From Nostoc cf. commune SO-36 (GTDB taxonomy: Bacteria; Cyanobacteriota; Cyanobacteriia; Cyanobacteriales; Nostocaceae), in NCBI RefSeq assembly GCF_023734775.1, contig NZ_AP025732.1:6508501-6572500 (forward strand): a stretch of 64,000 nucleotides of DNA. The letters run 5' to 3'. Within the stretch, counting starts at the first letter, position 1; each line of letters starts with the position of its first letter. A model generated the notes under the pieces. That model did no database searches and had not been told where the DNA came from. It saw only the letters and a list, made by a program, of their open reading frames with translations. The translations under genes and the position numbers were made by a program. This document shows, piece after piece, positions 56,801 through 64,000 of this stretch.

Positions 56801-58139
56801 AAAGCTCCTGCTGCATTCTTCAACTCTTGATTCTTCCCAAGGTTCAACATTCTACTTCACCATTACGACCAAAGTAGCTGCTCAGTCAGAAAAAGCTGAA
56901 TTAAGCACTTCGCTAGTCCAGCTTGTGTCCAAACGAATTTTGATTGTCGATGACAATTTTACCAACCGTCAAATTCTTAGTTTGCAAGCAGAGTCTTGGA
57001 AGATGGAAACTTATACTGCTAAATCTGGTAAAGAAGCTTTAGCTGTACTTGCTCAGGGAACACAGTTTGATATTGCCATTTTAGATATGCAGATGCCAGA
57101 AATGGATGGCATTACCCTAGCTCGTCAAATCCGCAAGCAATCTGGCTGTCAAAATCTGCCTTTGGTGATTATGACCTCTTTCGGTAAAGTAGAAACTTCG
57201 TCTGAGTTTAATGATGTCCAGTTTGCTGCCTCATTGAGTAAACCCATCAAACAGTCTCAACTCTATGAAGTTATTAGCCGTATTTTGGGAAATCAGGCAA
57301 TCCCAGCCAGTATTGCTCATTTTCCCGTGGTTGATCGGAATTTAGCCCATCGACTGCCATTGCGGATTCTTCTGGCAGAGGATACGGTTGTTAATCAAAA
57401 AGTTGCTCTCCTGATGCTAAAGAAAATGGGTTATGGGGCAGATGTTGTAACTAATGGGCTAGAAGTGCTTAAGGCTTTGCAAAGACAGCCATTCGACGTA
57501 GTGTTGATGGATGTCAATATGCCTGAAATGGATGGATTAGAAGCAACTCGGAGAATCTGTCAAGAGTGGGGAGTGGGTTTTCGCCCCCATATCATCGCTA
57601 TAACTGCCAATGCAATGCGGGGCGATCGCGAAGTTTGTCTTGCTGCTGGCATGGATGACTATCTTAGCAAACCTATTCAGCTTAAAGAGTTAGCCCAGGC
57701 ACTCAGCAAATGCCCTCCCCAAAGAAGCTCTGAATTCACTTCTGGCAGAAAACAAGGTAAACTGATCTGCCAAGAATTACAAAGCAGCAAAATTGATGCC
57801 AAAATTCTCCAATCCTTGCGGGATATCGTCAAAGGAGATCGTGTGGTATTTGCTGAATTTATTAGATGTTATCTTACTGAGACAGACAGACTGATGCAAA
57901 ATATTAGTACAGCTATCACAACTCAGGATATTCAAGCTATATGGAAGACAGCGCACCAACTCAAGTCCAGCAGTGCTTCTATTGGAGCGATCGCCTTGGC
58001 GCAGATTTGCAGGGTGTTAGAAGCACAGGGAAGCAACAATAAATTAGAAAACAGCCTAGAATTGCTTTCACAACTATATCAGGAATATGAACAAGTTAAA
58101 ACTGCCTTAGAAAAAGAACTTGCGAAGGAATTACCATGA
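53880..58139 (+). CDS. Hybrid histidine kinase with PAS, LOV-like, GAF, two receiver and HPt domains
   Basis: The 1419-residue protein has two N-terminal membrane helices (about 20-41 and 50-71). They are followed by PAS (100-215), a LOV-like PAS (about 230-345), PAS (360-475) and GAF (490-655). The kinase follows, with H694 in MSHEIRTPMN, N-box LMNLLNNAIKFT, and G-boxes DTGIGIAPE and GGTGLGL. Two receivers come next (D1069, D1211), then HPt (H1359 in AHQLKSSSASIG). The second PAS has GQNCRFLQ with Cys278, the flavin-adduct signature of blue-light LOV domains. It starts at GTG 53880, 10 bases after GGAGG. It overlaps the next gene by 4 bases (ATGA). A Nostoc repeat codes the linker at about residues 345-355. 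Confidence 0.88.
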   Translation: MVKHHQYDWLKTVIFSRQREFLALLLGILFSISVVLFCQRLLIPNPGLSTQVVLIVGLLVIDALILSIYFALAMKVSNQQITAINQDLTHKIVEQKQVEIALCASENRWRQLLETVKVIPWELDLKTQRFIYVGPQAVDLLNYAIAEWYEENFWVNHLHPDDREKSVRFCQEATARCENHELEYRMLAAHGRVVWLRDIVSVVQEAGTPVMLRGFMFDITDLKLVEETLRLRERALAATGNGIVIADARLASHPVIYVNHAFEQITGYSATEIIGQNCRFLQRTDTQQPVLNELRSSIKAGTSCKVVLRNYRKDGTLFWNELSISPIHDENGKLSHFIGIQADISDVYDELRLHKLAEARLRRQALTFENMHDGVIITDLTGNIIDWNPAAESMYGYSKAEVLAQNPSILLQPEVAAILSTKINKTINQQGRWSGEINFIRKDGSEGISETTIVALQDEQGETVATVGINHDITENKRAKEALQRQLHRTLLLEQITQEIRQSLDTSKIFETAATQIGQAFGAERCLIHSYINYPTPRIPLVAEYSTLPIYCSSLKLEIPMTNNPHAEQMMTKESAIASPNVYVDPLLQKAELICREIGLKSMLSIRTSYQGEPNGAIGLHQCSYFRQWTQDEIELLEAVAAQLGIALAQAHLLEKETRQREELTLKNFALEQAKRQAEAANRAKSEFLAMMSHEIRTPMNAVIAMTGLLLDTDLTPQQQDFVETVRNSGDALLIIINDILDFSKIESGKLELEEQPFDLRACVEQAISFLAPKAAQKDIELVYQIQPQVPTHIIGDLTRLRQVLMNLLNNAIKFTENGEVVLSVELVIRANGQLNQETSAQSLAPLRKEQFLYEIQFAIKDTGIGIAPEKIERLFQPFTQADVSMTRRYGGTGLGLVICKRLSKMMGGTLWVESQGFIGGNPSPRWENEKLLSTKVGEMPSASSYVQKKQGFKTPTELSFRAAKSSEVESPSEKLLLHSSTLDSSQGSTFYFTITTKVAAQSEKAELSTSLVQLVSKRILIVDDNFTNRQILSLQAESWKMETYTAKSGKEALAVLAQGTQFDIAILDMQMPEMDGITLARQIRKQSGCQNLPLVIMTSFGKVETSSEFNDVQFAASLSKPIKQSQLYEVISRILGNQAIPASIAHFPVVDRNLAHRLPLRILLAEDTVVNQKVALLMLKKMGYGADVVTNGLEVLKALQRQPFDVVLMDVNMPEMDGLEATRRICQEWGVGFRPHIIAITANAMRGDREVCLAAGMDDYLSKPIQLKELAQALSKCPPQRSSEFTSGRKQGKLICQELQSSKIDAKILQSLRDIVKGDRVVFAEFIRCYLTETDRLMQNISTAITTQDIQAIWKTAHQLKSSSASIGAIALAQICRVLEAQGSNNKLENSLELLSQLYQEYEQVKTALEKELAKELP

Positions 58140-59107
58140 AAGCCACTGCTCAAGAAAGCCAATCTTTAGTTCTAATTGTTGATGATGAACCTTTTATTCG
58201 TCTGATACTACGGCATTTCTTGGAGCGGGAAGGTTATCAAATAGCAGAGGCTCAAAACGGCATAGAGGCAATAAAAGCTTTTAACCAACTGCATCCTGAT
58301 ATAATACTCCTTGATGCCATAATGCCGGATATGGATGGGTTCGAGTTTTGCACTCAGTTAGAACTTCTTGATTGTAACAAGCACACTCCAGTTTTAATGA
58401 TTACAGGACTTGAAGATCAAGAGTCAGTTGACCGTGCATTTGCAGTGGGGGCAATAGACTATGTTACCAAACCAATTCACTGACCAGTTTTGCGACAACG
58501 GGTAAAACGCTTGATTCAGCAATCTCAGTTACAGCAAAAACTGGAAACTGTGAATCTGGAATTGCAGCGATTAGTTACAATCGATGGATTAACTCAAGTA
58601 GCGAACCGCCGACGGTTTGAAGAATATTTTAACCAAGAGTGGCAGCGAATGAAACGTGATCAACAGTCTCTCTCACTGATTCTTTGCGATGTTGATTTCT
58701 TTAAATTATATAATGATACTTATGGTCATCGGATAGGCGATCGCTGTCTTCACGAAATTGCTCAAGCCATCAAAGATATTATTAAACGTCCCGGAGACTT
58801 AGTTGCCCGTTATGGTGGGGAAGAATTTGCTGTGATTTTACCTAACACAGATACCGACGGAGCAACTCATGTTGCCGACAATATTTGCCATGCTGTCCGC
58901 ACACTTGCAATTCCTCATATAAATTCCGAAGTTAACCCTTATGTAACCATTAGTGCCGGGTTCACGACAGAAATTCCTCAGCCAGATTCTGACTTGGAAG
59001 AAATGATTGCCGCAGCAGATCGGGCGTTGTATCAAGCAAAGGCAACAGGACGCGATCGCTTTGTGCAAAATATTTTACTACCCAAACAGAAAACTTCCCA
59101 TATTTAA
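58136..59107 (+). pseudogene. Receiver-GGDEF response regulator (diguanylate cyclase), interrupted by a TGA
   Basis: The frame is continuous except for one stop. Residues 1-115 are a receiver (LIVDDEPFIRL, ILLDAIMPDMDG, DYVTKPIH). TGA at 58481-58483 then stands where relatives have Trp (KPIHWPVLRQRV), so TGG to TGA is the likely change. The remainder is a coiled linker (LIQQSQLQQKLETVNLELQR) and a GGDEF domain with YGGEEFAVIL, which should make cyclic di-GMP. Its ATG overlaps the kinase stop, so kinase and regulator form one signalling pair. A TTG at 58490 could start a separate cyclase without receiver control. Confidence 0.85.
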
Positions 59108-59553
59108 ACCCTATTTTCAACATATCGACTTATATTTATTCATTTTTGCAGTAAGTAAAAAGAACCAGATTATAGTACATGGGTAGGGGCACAGCCTAGG
59201 GCATTGACTATGTGCCTTTTTAGAAGTTAACAAATCATGCAAAATATGTGTAGTCACAAGAGAGATTTTGCCCTGACACAAAAATAGTATGAGTCAACAG
59301 CCTAGGTACAGCCATGTTCCCTACGATTATCTGTACCTCACGCCTGTTGCAATCTGCTGTATTTGAATCAAGCTCAAGCCAAAAATCACGATTGCTGCTA
59401 CTTTTTAGGAATACAAAATCCCCGCATAGATATGACTAAACGATTAGTTATTCATGGTATCAATGTACTGTTTTTTTGATGGATACCCTCATTTCTCTAA
59501 CTCATAAAAAAATGGGCGAACCGGGAGTAATAATTTGCAGATATTATCAACAT
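59108..59553. other. Spacer with a miniature element
   Basis: It contains the empty-copy element at 59196-59305. The remainder has no gene that I can support. Confidence 0.45.
59196..59305. mobile_element. CTAGG miniature element without nested insert (empty copy)
   Basis: The ends are CTAGGGCATTGACT and AGTCAACAGCCTAG. The flanks GCACAGC and GTACAGC form a 7-base target duplication with one mismatch. The interior is collinear with 50514-50715 minus the 67-base insert. Confidence 0.7.
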
Positions 59554-60024
59554 TCACAAATATTTTTCCATTACATAGTTTTGAAACCAAACTCCCCGCC
59601 GTTCTACTTGCTGTTCTCTGACTACGCTAAATCTCCTCTTTGCAAAAAATGGCTTTGCAGTAATACTTGCTTCTGTATATAGTCGTTGAATCCCTTGTAA
59701 TTTCGCAGTACTTTCTATATGAATTAAGAGTTTTGAACCAATCCCTTTCCCTTGGTATTTACTATGACAATAAAAACAATCAATGTGACCATCAGCTTCT
59801 AATTCTGCGAACCCAACTATCTCACTATTATTTTCTGCAATGTAAGGAAGCTTGGCTTGTAATCTTTTGTGCCAAACTTCATAATCCATATTTTCGGGTG
59901 CCCAAGCATCAACTTGTTCTTGAGTGTAATCGCAAATATTGATTTCATGAACTGTATTATAAAATAGCTTCATGATTAGCTTAGTATCAGACAGCTTATA
60001 TTCTCTAATAATCATCCTGAACAT
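59554..60024 (-). CDS. GNAT family N-acetyltransferase
   Basis: The protein has 156 residues. The acetyl-CoA loop is YQGKGIGSKLLIHIE, after the strand IDCFYCHSKY; the N-terminal strand IIREYKLSDTKLIMKLFYNT is typical, and AKPFFAKRRFSVVREQQVER is the standard C-terminal helix and strand. It transfers acetyl from acetyl-CoA to an unknown amine. Its ATG shares one base with the stop of the VOC gene (TAATG), so translation is coupled. An in-frame ATG nine bases on (60015) is possible. Confidence 0.85.
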   Translation of the reverse strand: MFRMIIREYKLSDTKLIMKLFYNTVHEINICDYTQEQVDAWAPENMDYEVWHKRLQAKLPYIAENNSEIVGFAELEADGHIDCFYCHSKYQGKGIGSKLLIHIESTAKLQGIQRLYTEASITAKPFFAKRRFSVVREQQVERRGVWFQNYVMEKYL

Positions 60025-60410
60025 TAATTTTCATAAATCTCTAATGGCAAATTATCAGGGTCTTTAAAGAAAGTAAATTTTTTATTTGTAATTTCATCAA
60101 CTCTGATATTTTCTACCTCTACCCCTTTCGATTTTAAATAAAAAACAGTTTTCTCAACATCATCAACTTGAAAAGCAAGATGTCTTAAACCACAAGCCTC
60201 TGGTTTACTAGCTCGTTCTGGAGGATTTGGGAAAGAGAATAGCTCTATTTGAGCATTTTCTCCGACTCGTAAATCTAATTTATAAGAGTTTCTTTCGGCG
60301 CGAAAAGTTTCTTGAATAATCGAAAAGCCTAAAGTTTCGACATAAAATGTTTTGGAGCGATCGTAGTCAGAACAAATAATCGCTACATGATGAATACCAG
60401 TAGTTTTCAT
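60024..60410 (-). CDS. VOC (glyoxalase/bleomycin-resistance fold) metalloprotein, GloA2/YaeR-like
   Basis: The 128-residue protein is a single vicinal-oxygen-chelate unit with two beta-alpha-beta-beta-beta modules. Metal ligands are His7/His8 in GIHHVAIICSDYDRS, Glu in AQIELFSFP, His in GLRHLAFQVDD and Glu near the end in LPLEIYEN. Wording (FYVETLGFSIIQETFRAERN, KKFTFFKDPDNLPLEIYE) is that of YaeR-type proteins near glyoxalase I. Substrate is unknown. It is the first gene of a two-gene operon with the acetyltransferase. Confidence 0.85.
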   Translation of the reverse strand: MKTTGIHHVAIICSDYDRSKTFYVETLGFSIIQETFRAERNSYKLDLRVGENAQIELFSFPNPPERASKPEACGLRHLAFQVDDVEKTVFYLKSKGVEVENIRVDEITNKKFTFFKDPDNLPLEIYEN

Positions 60411-60497
60411 GTGTATATCTTAAGCTAACAACCATTTACCTGTAGCACTTTTAGCAGATTTTTGCTAGTTTTTGCAAAATAAGGGCTTTAGCAAAGT

Positions 60498-60608
60498 GCT
60501 ACTCTGGAAAATGCAGACCTTGATGCCATCAGCCTTAAAGACGCTGATTTACGTAGAGCAATATTTATGACTGTAGATTCAGATCAGAACTGCTACATTT
60601 TGGTATGA
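60498..60608 (+). pseudogene. Pentapeptide-repeat gene relic
   Basis: A frame with ATLENADLDAISLKDADLRR followed by AIFMTVDSDQNCY and a stop resembles the end of an A(D/N)LxX pentapeptide array. No start or longer array is present. Confidence 0.4.
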
Positions 60609-60634
60609 AGAAATATAGTTGTTGAGCCGAAAGC

Positions 60635-60705
60635 AAGCGATGTCTACGACGGGCTATGACCCTCGCGGACTCGCTACCGCTACGCTATCGGCGTATCGGT
60701 AGCTT
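60635..60705. repeat. Nostoc STRR
   Basis: GCGATGTCTACGACGGGCTA and GCTACCGCTACGCTATCGGC. The first part equals the repeat coded inside the hybrid kinase at about 54915. Confidence 0.55.
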
Positions 60706-60770
60706 TACTCAGCAAGAATCTTTCAACAGCTTACTGGTGATGCTGGCTTATTAGTTAGTTAAATATAACC

Positions 60771-61460
60771 TTAATTGCCGTTAAGCAAACGCTTAAACTC
60801 CCCTCTGACAACTTGGTAACACTCGCAGGTGATATCTTCTACACCTGAGCGGTCAAGGATAGTCATTTGTCCGCGAACATATTCGATTAGCCCCGCCCTT
60901 TGAAGAATAGAAGCAGTAAGGCTAACAGTGGAGCGATTCACACCTAGCATTTTGCTGAGAAATTCTTGAGTCATTGCAAAAGTGTCTGTCTCTACTCGAT
61001 CAGCGGTCATCAGCAGCCAACGGCACATTCGCTGTTCTATTGAGTGCAGGCGGTTACACGCAGCTGATTGGGCGATTTGATTAAACAGCGCTTGCGTGTA
61101 TCTTTGTAGTATATCGTACAACGGACTAGTTACGGTGACATGAGTTTTAAATGCATCTACTCTCATCCTCAAGCCAGAGCCACAGACTTGTATAAAACAC
61201 TCGCCTGGAACTTTTTCGGCTCCCAGGAATACTGGAAGACCCACCATTCCTTCATTGCCCACCGTAGCCACTTCGATTGCCGAACCATCCGTCATAACGG
61301 TGAGCATAGAGGCTACGCCATAGTTGAGGAAATAGACGTACTTAATTGGTTGGTTACGTAAATAAAGTTCTTGCTTTAACTCTAGGGGGACAACCTCCAT
61401 ATAAGCAACAAGACGAGAGTATTCCTCAGATGGTAGGGCAGCTAGAAGTTGGTTTTTCAC
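60771..61460 (-). CDS. Crp/Fnr family transcription regulator
   Basis: The protein has 229 residues. The N-terminal cyclic-nucleotide-binding-like barrel (LELKQELYLRNQPIKYVYFL, VTDGSAIEVATVGNEGMVGL) lacks the cAMP-binding arginine-serine pattern of true Crp. The C-terminal winged helix reads AMTQEFLSKMLGVNRSTVSL and ASILQRAGLIEYVRGQMTIL. No Fnr-type cysteine cluster is present. Such Crp-like proteins in cyanobacteria often answer stress or light, but the ligand here is unknown. It is divergent from the CheB-like gene, with 430 bases between. Confidence 0.85.
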   Translation of the reverse strand: MKNQLLAALPSEEYSRLVAYMEVVPLELKQELYLRNQPIKYVYFLNYGVASMLTVMTDGSAIEVATVGNEGMVGLPVFLGAEKVPGECFIQVCGSGLRMRVDAFKTHVTVTSPLYDILQRYTQALFNQIAQSAACNRLHSIEQRMCRWLLMTADRVETDTFAMTQEFLSKMLGVNRSTVSLTASILQRAGLIEYVRGQMTILDRSGVEDITCECYQVVRGEFKRLLNGN

Positions 61461-61893
61461 AAGTGCATAATACTTGAAACACAGATAGCAAAAGGCTCTT
61501 TAAGCCAGTCTTATCTGTATTAAATAAACGATAGCAATCAAGAACCTCTGGCAAAAGCTCTATCTTTTGTAAATCGTTTATGTTAGCTGACTTACATACT
61601 ATAATAATTATATGTTAACTAGCTAACATTTAATTATAACTTGTTAAAAAGAGGCAGGGGGCAGGGGGAGAAACCCCATCCATGAATAGAGGGGCAAGAA
61701 AACGGACGTAGTATTTCGAGACACTACGTGTCTCGAAATACATTTTTTTGTTCTCCATCCATAAATTCCGGTGGCTCTGAAACCATGAAGGCAGGGGAAG
61801 AAGAATAAATCTTTCCCCCTGCCTCTTCGGTCAGACTGCTACAGCAGTAATTAGACGATCGCTACTGAGCGCTAAACATTCGCAAAGAAGAAA
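61461..61893. other. Divergent promoter region with repeats
   Basis: It contains a GGCAGGGGGCAGGGGG run at about 61652, the hairpin at 61711-61741, and no gene. Confidence 0.4.
61711..61750 (+). terminator. Perfect 14-bp hairpin followed by a T-run
   Basis: GTATTTCGAGACAC and GTGTCTCGAAATAC are exact complements around a TAC loop, then ATTTTTTTG. It has terminator shape on the plus strand, but no plus-strand gene lies upstream. It may be a mobile palindrome or end antisense or small RNA transcription. Confidence 0.45.
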
Positions 61894-62517
61894 ATGGCGT
61901 TACAACAACGGCACCGAATTCTGTCACACTTCCCCAATATTGCTTATAACATAGTGGCGATCGGAGCTTCTGCGGGCGGGCAAAAGCCAATCATCCAAAT
62001 TTTGTCGGCAATACCCGCAGATTTCCCAGCAGCGATTATTATAGTTCAGCACATGAATCCTGTCTACCCTAGTCGTCTGGCACATATCCTCAGCCGCCAC
62101 ACAGCATTGCGGGTAGAACAGGCAAAATCAGGCGAAATAGTGCGTCCAGGGACAATTTACACTTATGTTCCAAATCAGCACTTAGTAGTCGGTGCTAACG
62201 GTCAGCTGTCTCTATTAGAGTCGCCAAAGATGAACTTTGTTCGTCCCTCAGTGGATAAACTATTCATGTCGGTAGGACTTAATTACAGAATGCGGGCGAT
62301 CGCTGTTGTCCTAAGTGGGTTTGGCAGAGATGGTGCTTTAGGAGTGATGGCAATCAAAAAGTATGGCGGCATGACGATTGCTCAAGATGAAAGTACTTCG
62401 GAGTACTTCGATATGCCAAAAGCTGCTATTGACACCGGGAAAGTAGATTTCGTTCTGACTCCAGAAGCGATTGCCAAGAGCTTGTGCAGCCTAGTAATGA
62501 CGGAATTAGTAGCATAA
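61894..62517 (+). CDS. CheB-type methylesterase domain protein
   Basis: The 207-residue protein consists of the CheB catalytic domain only. Active residues are Ser26 in AIGASAGG, His53 in IVQHMNP and Asp146 in SGFGRDGALG. The receiver domain of classical CheB is absent. Such stand-alone domains occur in cyanobacteria, often beside CheR or hybrid kinases; neither is adjacent here. It would remove methyl esters from receptor glutamates, or act on a related protein target. Start at 61894 is the first ATG. Confidence 0.85.
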   Translation: MALQQRHRILSHFPNIAYNIVAIGASAGGQKPIIQILSAIPADFPAAIIIVQHMNPVYPSRLAHILSRHTALRVEQAKSGEIVRPGTIYTYVPNQHLVVGANGQLSLLESPKMNFVRPSVDKLFMSVGLNYRMRAIAVVLSGFGRDGALGVMAIKKYGGMTIAQDESTSEYFDMPKAAIDTGKVDFVLTPEAIAKSLCSLVMTELVA

Positions 62518-62782
62518 GGGGTAATTTATTAATTAAATAGGCAGTTTTGGCTGCTGTTTGCAGCATTGTGGCTGCACCAGTGCGTAGACGCGTAGCGGCT
62601 TGTCGTAAGACATCGCCTTGTTGCAATTTCGCCTCGGCTAATTGAGTTTGACGATACTTCGCTGAGTTCATCAGAAGACAAATTTAACTTAAATTCATAT
62701 TCAATCAGCAGAAAGCCATATTACTTTCTCAAAACTTCATATTCAATAAGCAAAAAGGCATATTGCTTACTCAAAATGGCAT
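62518..62782. other. Spacer between cheB-like gene and the tandem repeat
   Basis: It includes the duplicated gene fragment below and short TTCATATTCAAT repeats near 62694 and 62736. Confidence 0.4.
62543..62671 (-). pseudogene. Truncated copy of the small LQQGDVLRQAA gene
   Basis: The minus strand reads MNSAKYRQTQLAEAKLQQGD and VLRQAATRLRTGAATMLQTA, then loses similarity to the copy at 63128-63346. The two DNA stretches (62543-62660 and 63263-63380) agree at roughly nine in ten bases over 118. This copy has the ATG that the other lacks. Its frame continues antisense to the cheB-like gene, which is unlikely to be real. Confidence 0.5.
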
Positions 62783-63000
62783 TTTACTTTCTCAAACCCC
62801 AGTTTGCTTTCTCATTTTGGTGTTTTCCGCAAGCAAAAAGAGATATTGCTTTCTCAAACTCCAGTTTGCTTTCTCATTTTGGTGTTTTCCGCAAGCAAAA
62901 GGAGATATTGCTTTCTCAAACTGGGGTTTGCTTTCTCATTTTGGTGTTTTCCGCAAGCAAAAGGAGATATTGCTTTCTCAAACCCCAGTTTGCTTGTTTA
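62783..63000. repeat. 62-base tandem repeat with invertible-looking core
   Basis: About 3.5 units of exactly 62 bases. Each has TTTGCTTTCTCATTTTGGTG, TTTTCCGCAAGCAAAAGGAG and a 14-base core: CAAACCCCAGTTTG (62793), CAAACTCCAGTTTG (62855), CAAACTGGGGTTTG (62917) and CAAACCCCAGTTTG (62979). The third core is the exact reverse complement of the first and fourth. Since 62 is not a multiple of three, all three plus frames stay open across it by chance; no protein is proposed. Confidence 0.8.
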
Positions 63001-63127
63001 TTTAAGTAATTTCCGCATTCATTTTGGTATATCGTTAAGCCGTTAGCTTGCGATGCCTGCGGCGGGGGTAGCTATCGCTTCATTGCGCGAAACTTTCACA
63101 CCGTTAATCAGCAAGACTGAATTTTTA

Positions 63128-63346
63128 TTATTCTTGTAAAACAGTCTTTGATACAATCCTAGTTTTCTTGAGGTCTGCTTCGGAAAGTTCTTCTCCAGTT
63201 TGCAAGCGAGTGGCGGAAGTTTGCAACACTGTCGCCGCCCCTTTATCTCCAATTTGTAAAGCGGTTTTAGCAGCTGTTTGTAGCATCTTGGCTGCACCAG
63301 TGCGTAGACGCGTAGCGGCTTGTCGTAAGACATCGCCTTGTTGCAA
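63128..63346 (-). CDS. Small protein of unknown function, possibly 5'-truncated
   Basis: The frame opens at a TTG and reads MQQGDVLRQAATRLRTGAAK, then MLQTAAKTALQIGDKGAATV and a Glu/Lys-rich end. It has an internal near-repeat (TRLRTGAAKMLQTA, TRLQTGEELSEADL). In-frame codons continue upstream (KYRQTQLAEAK) and run straight into the stop codon of the toxin gene without an ATG. The sister fragment at 62671 has MNSAKYRQT, so the original start has been replaced here. No family recognised. Confidence 0.4.
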   Translation of the reverse strand: MQQGDVLRQAATRLRTGAAKMLQTAAKTALQIGDKGAATVLQTSATRLQTGEELSEADLKKTRIVSKTVLQE

Positions 63347-63378
63347 TTTCGCTTCGGCTAACTGAGTTTGGCGATACT

Positions 63379-64000
<622 letters not shown>

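Larger units (their letters stand above)
60411..60770. other. Spacer with a pentapeptide relic and a repeat
   Basis: It holds the two items listed next. No intact gene. Confidence 0.4.

Noticed and set aside
59476..59942. Plus-strand frames opposite the acetyltransferase
   Set aside because: Antisense shadows of a well-supported gene.
62783..63000. CRISPR array
   Set aside because: Units are contiguous and nearly identical along their full 62 bases, there are no unique spacers, and no cas genes are nearby.
62763..63046. Three overlapping plus-strand frames with FSFWCFPQAK repeats
   Set aside because: The 62-base tandem repeat lacks stops in all three frames and the unit is not divisible by three; the peptide repeat is a by-product.

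Overview
The window looks like chromosome of a filamentous, heterocyst-forming cyanobacterium of the Nostoc/Anabaena group. GCGATCGC (HIP1) octamers occur throughout, and short Nostoc-type repeats (GGCTACGCCTACGC-like, TGTAGAGACGTAGC-like) fill the spacers and enter some genes. A complete fraC-fraD-fraE operon (33017-35485, minus strand) for septal junctions and filament integrity is present. No tRNA, rRNA or CRISPR array was recognised.

Layout. 1-10 kb: three minus-strand paralogous RTX calcium-binding proteins. The block carries a segmental duplication that also copied the 5' end of the neighbouring M67 peptidase gene. 10-18.7 kb: M67/JAMM peptidase and MoeB-rhodanese (sulfur-carrier chemistry), FtsH, a frameshifted RHH-TOBE regulator, a CBS protein, an acireductone-dioxygenase-like cupin and a frameshifted photolyase. 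19-30 kb: a 739-residue protein with about 20 repeats of 27 residues and an RTX tail, membrane proteins, a PEP-CTERM protein and a fourth RTX giant. 30-39 kb: an asparagine-synthase homologue without the glutaminase cysteine, a pentapeptide protein, fraCDE, an IS605-type element (tnpA/tnpB) and a double-domain cobalamin adenosyltransferase. 39-45 kb: small secreted proteins, a transposase relic, and a type II restriction-modification system whose endonuclease matches BglII in length and active-site spacing. 45-53 kb: CbiG-CobJ fusion, TrpB2, FolE, a cyanophycin-synthetase-like ATP-grasp protein and several broken genes. 53-64 kb: a 1419-residue hybrid histidine kinase with a LOV signature, translationally coupled to a REC-GGDEF gene with an internal stop; GNAT and VOC enzymes, a Crp-type regulator, a CheB-like methylesterase, a 62-bp tandem repeat and a VapBC-type toxin-antitoxin pair at the right edge.

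Two themes stand out. First, at least eight genes carry single-base frameshifts or a stop, several with two lesions. Most are one-base changes in short mononucleotide runs. They could be assembly errors or real decay, and the reads would decide. Second, small non-autonomous elements are abundant. One family has terminal repeats and target duplications in two copies, and one of these copies holds a nested palindromic insert whose empty site is preserved in the other.

Functional groupings: cobalamin synthesis (CbiG-CobJ, adenosyltransferase); sulfur-carrier activation (M67, MoeB); cell-cell communication (FraCDE); extracellular calcium-binding proteins presumably exported by a type I system not in this window; a light/redox-type phosphorelay ending in cyclic-di-GMP output (kinase plus REC-GGDEF). 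All functions are read from sequence motifs recalled by eye; no database search was run.
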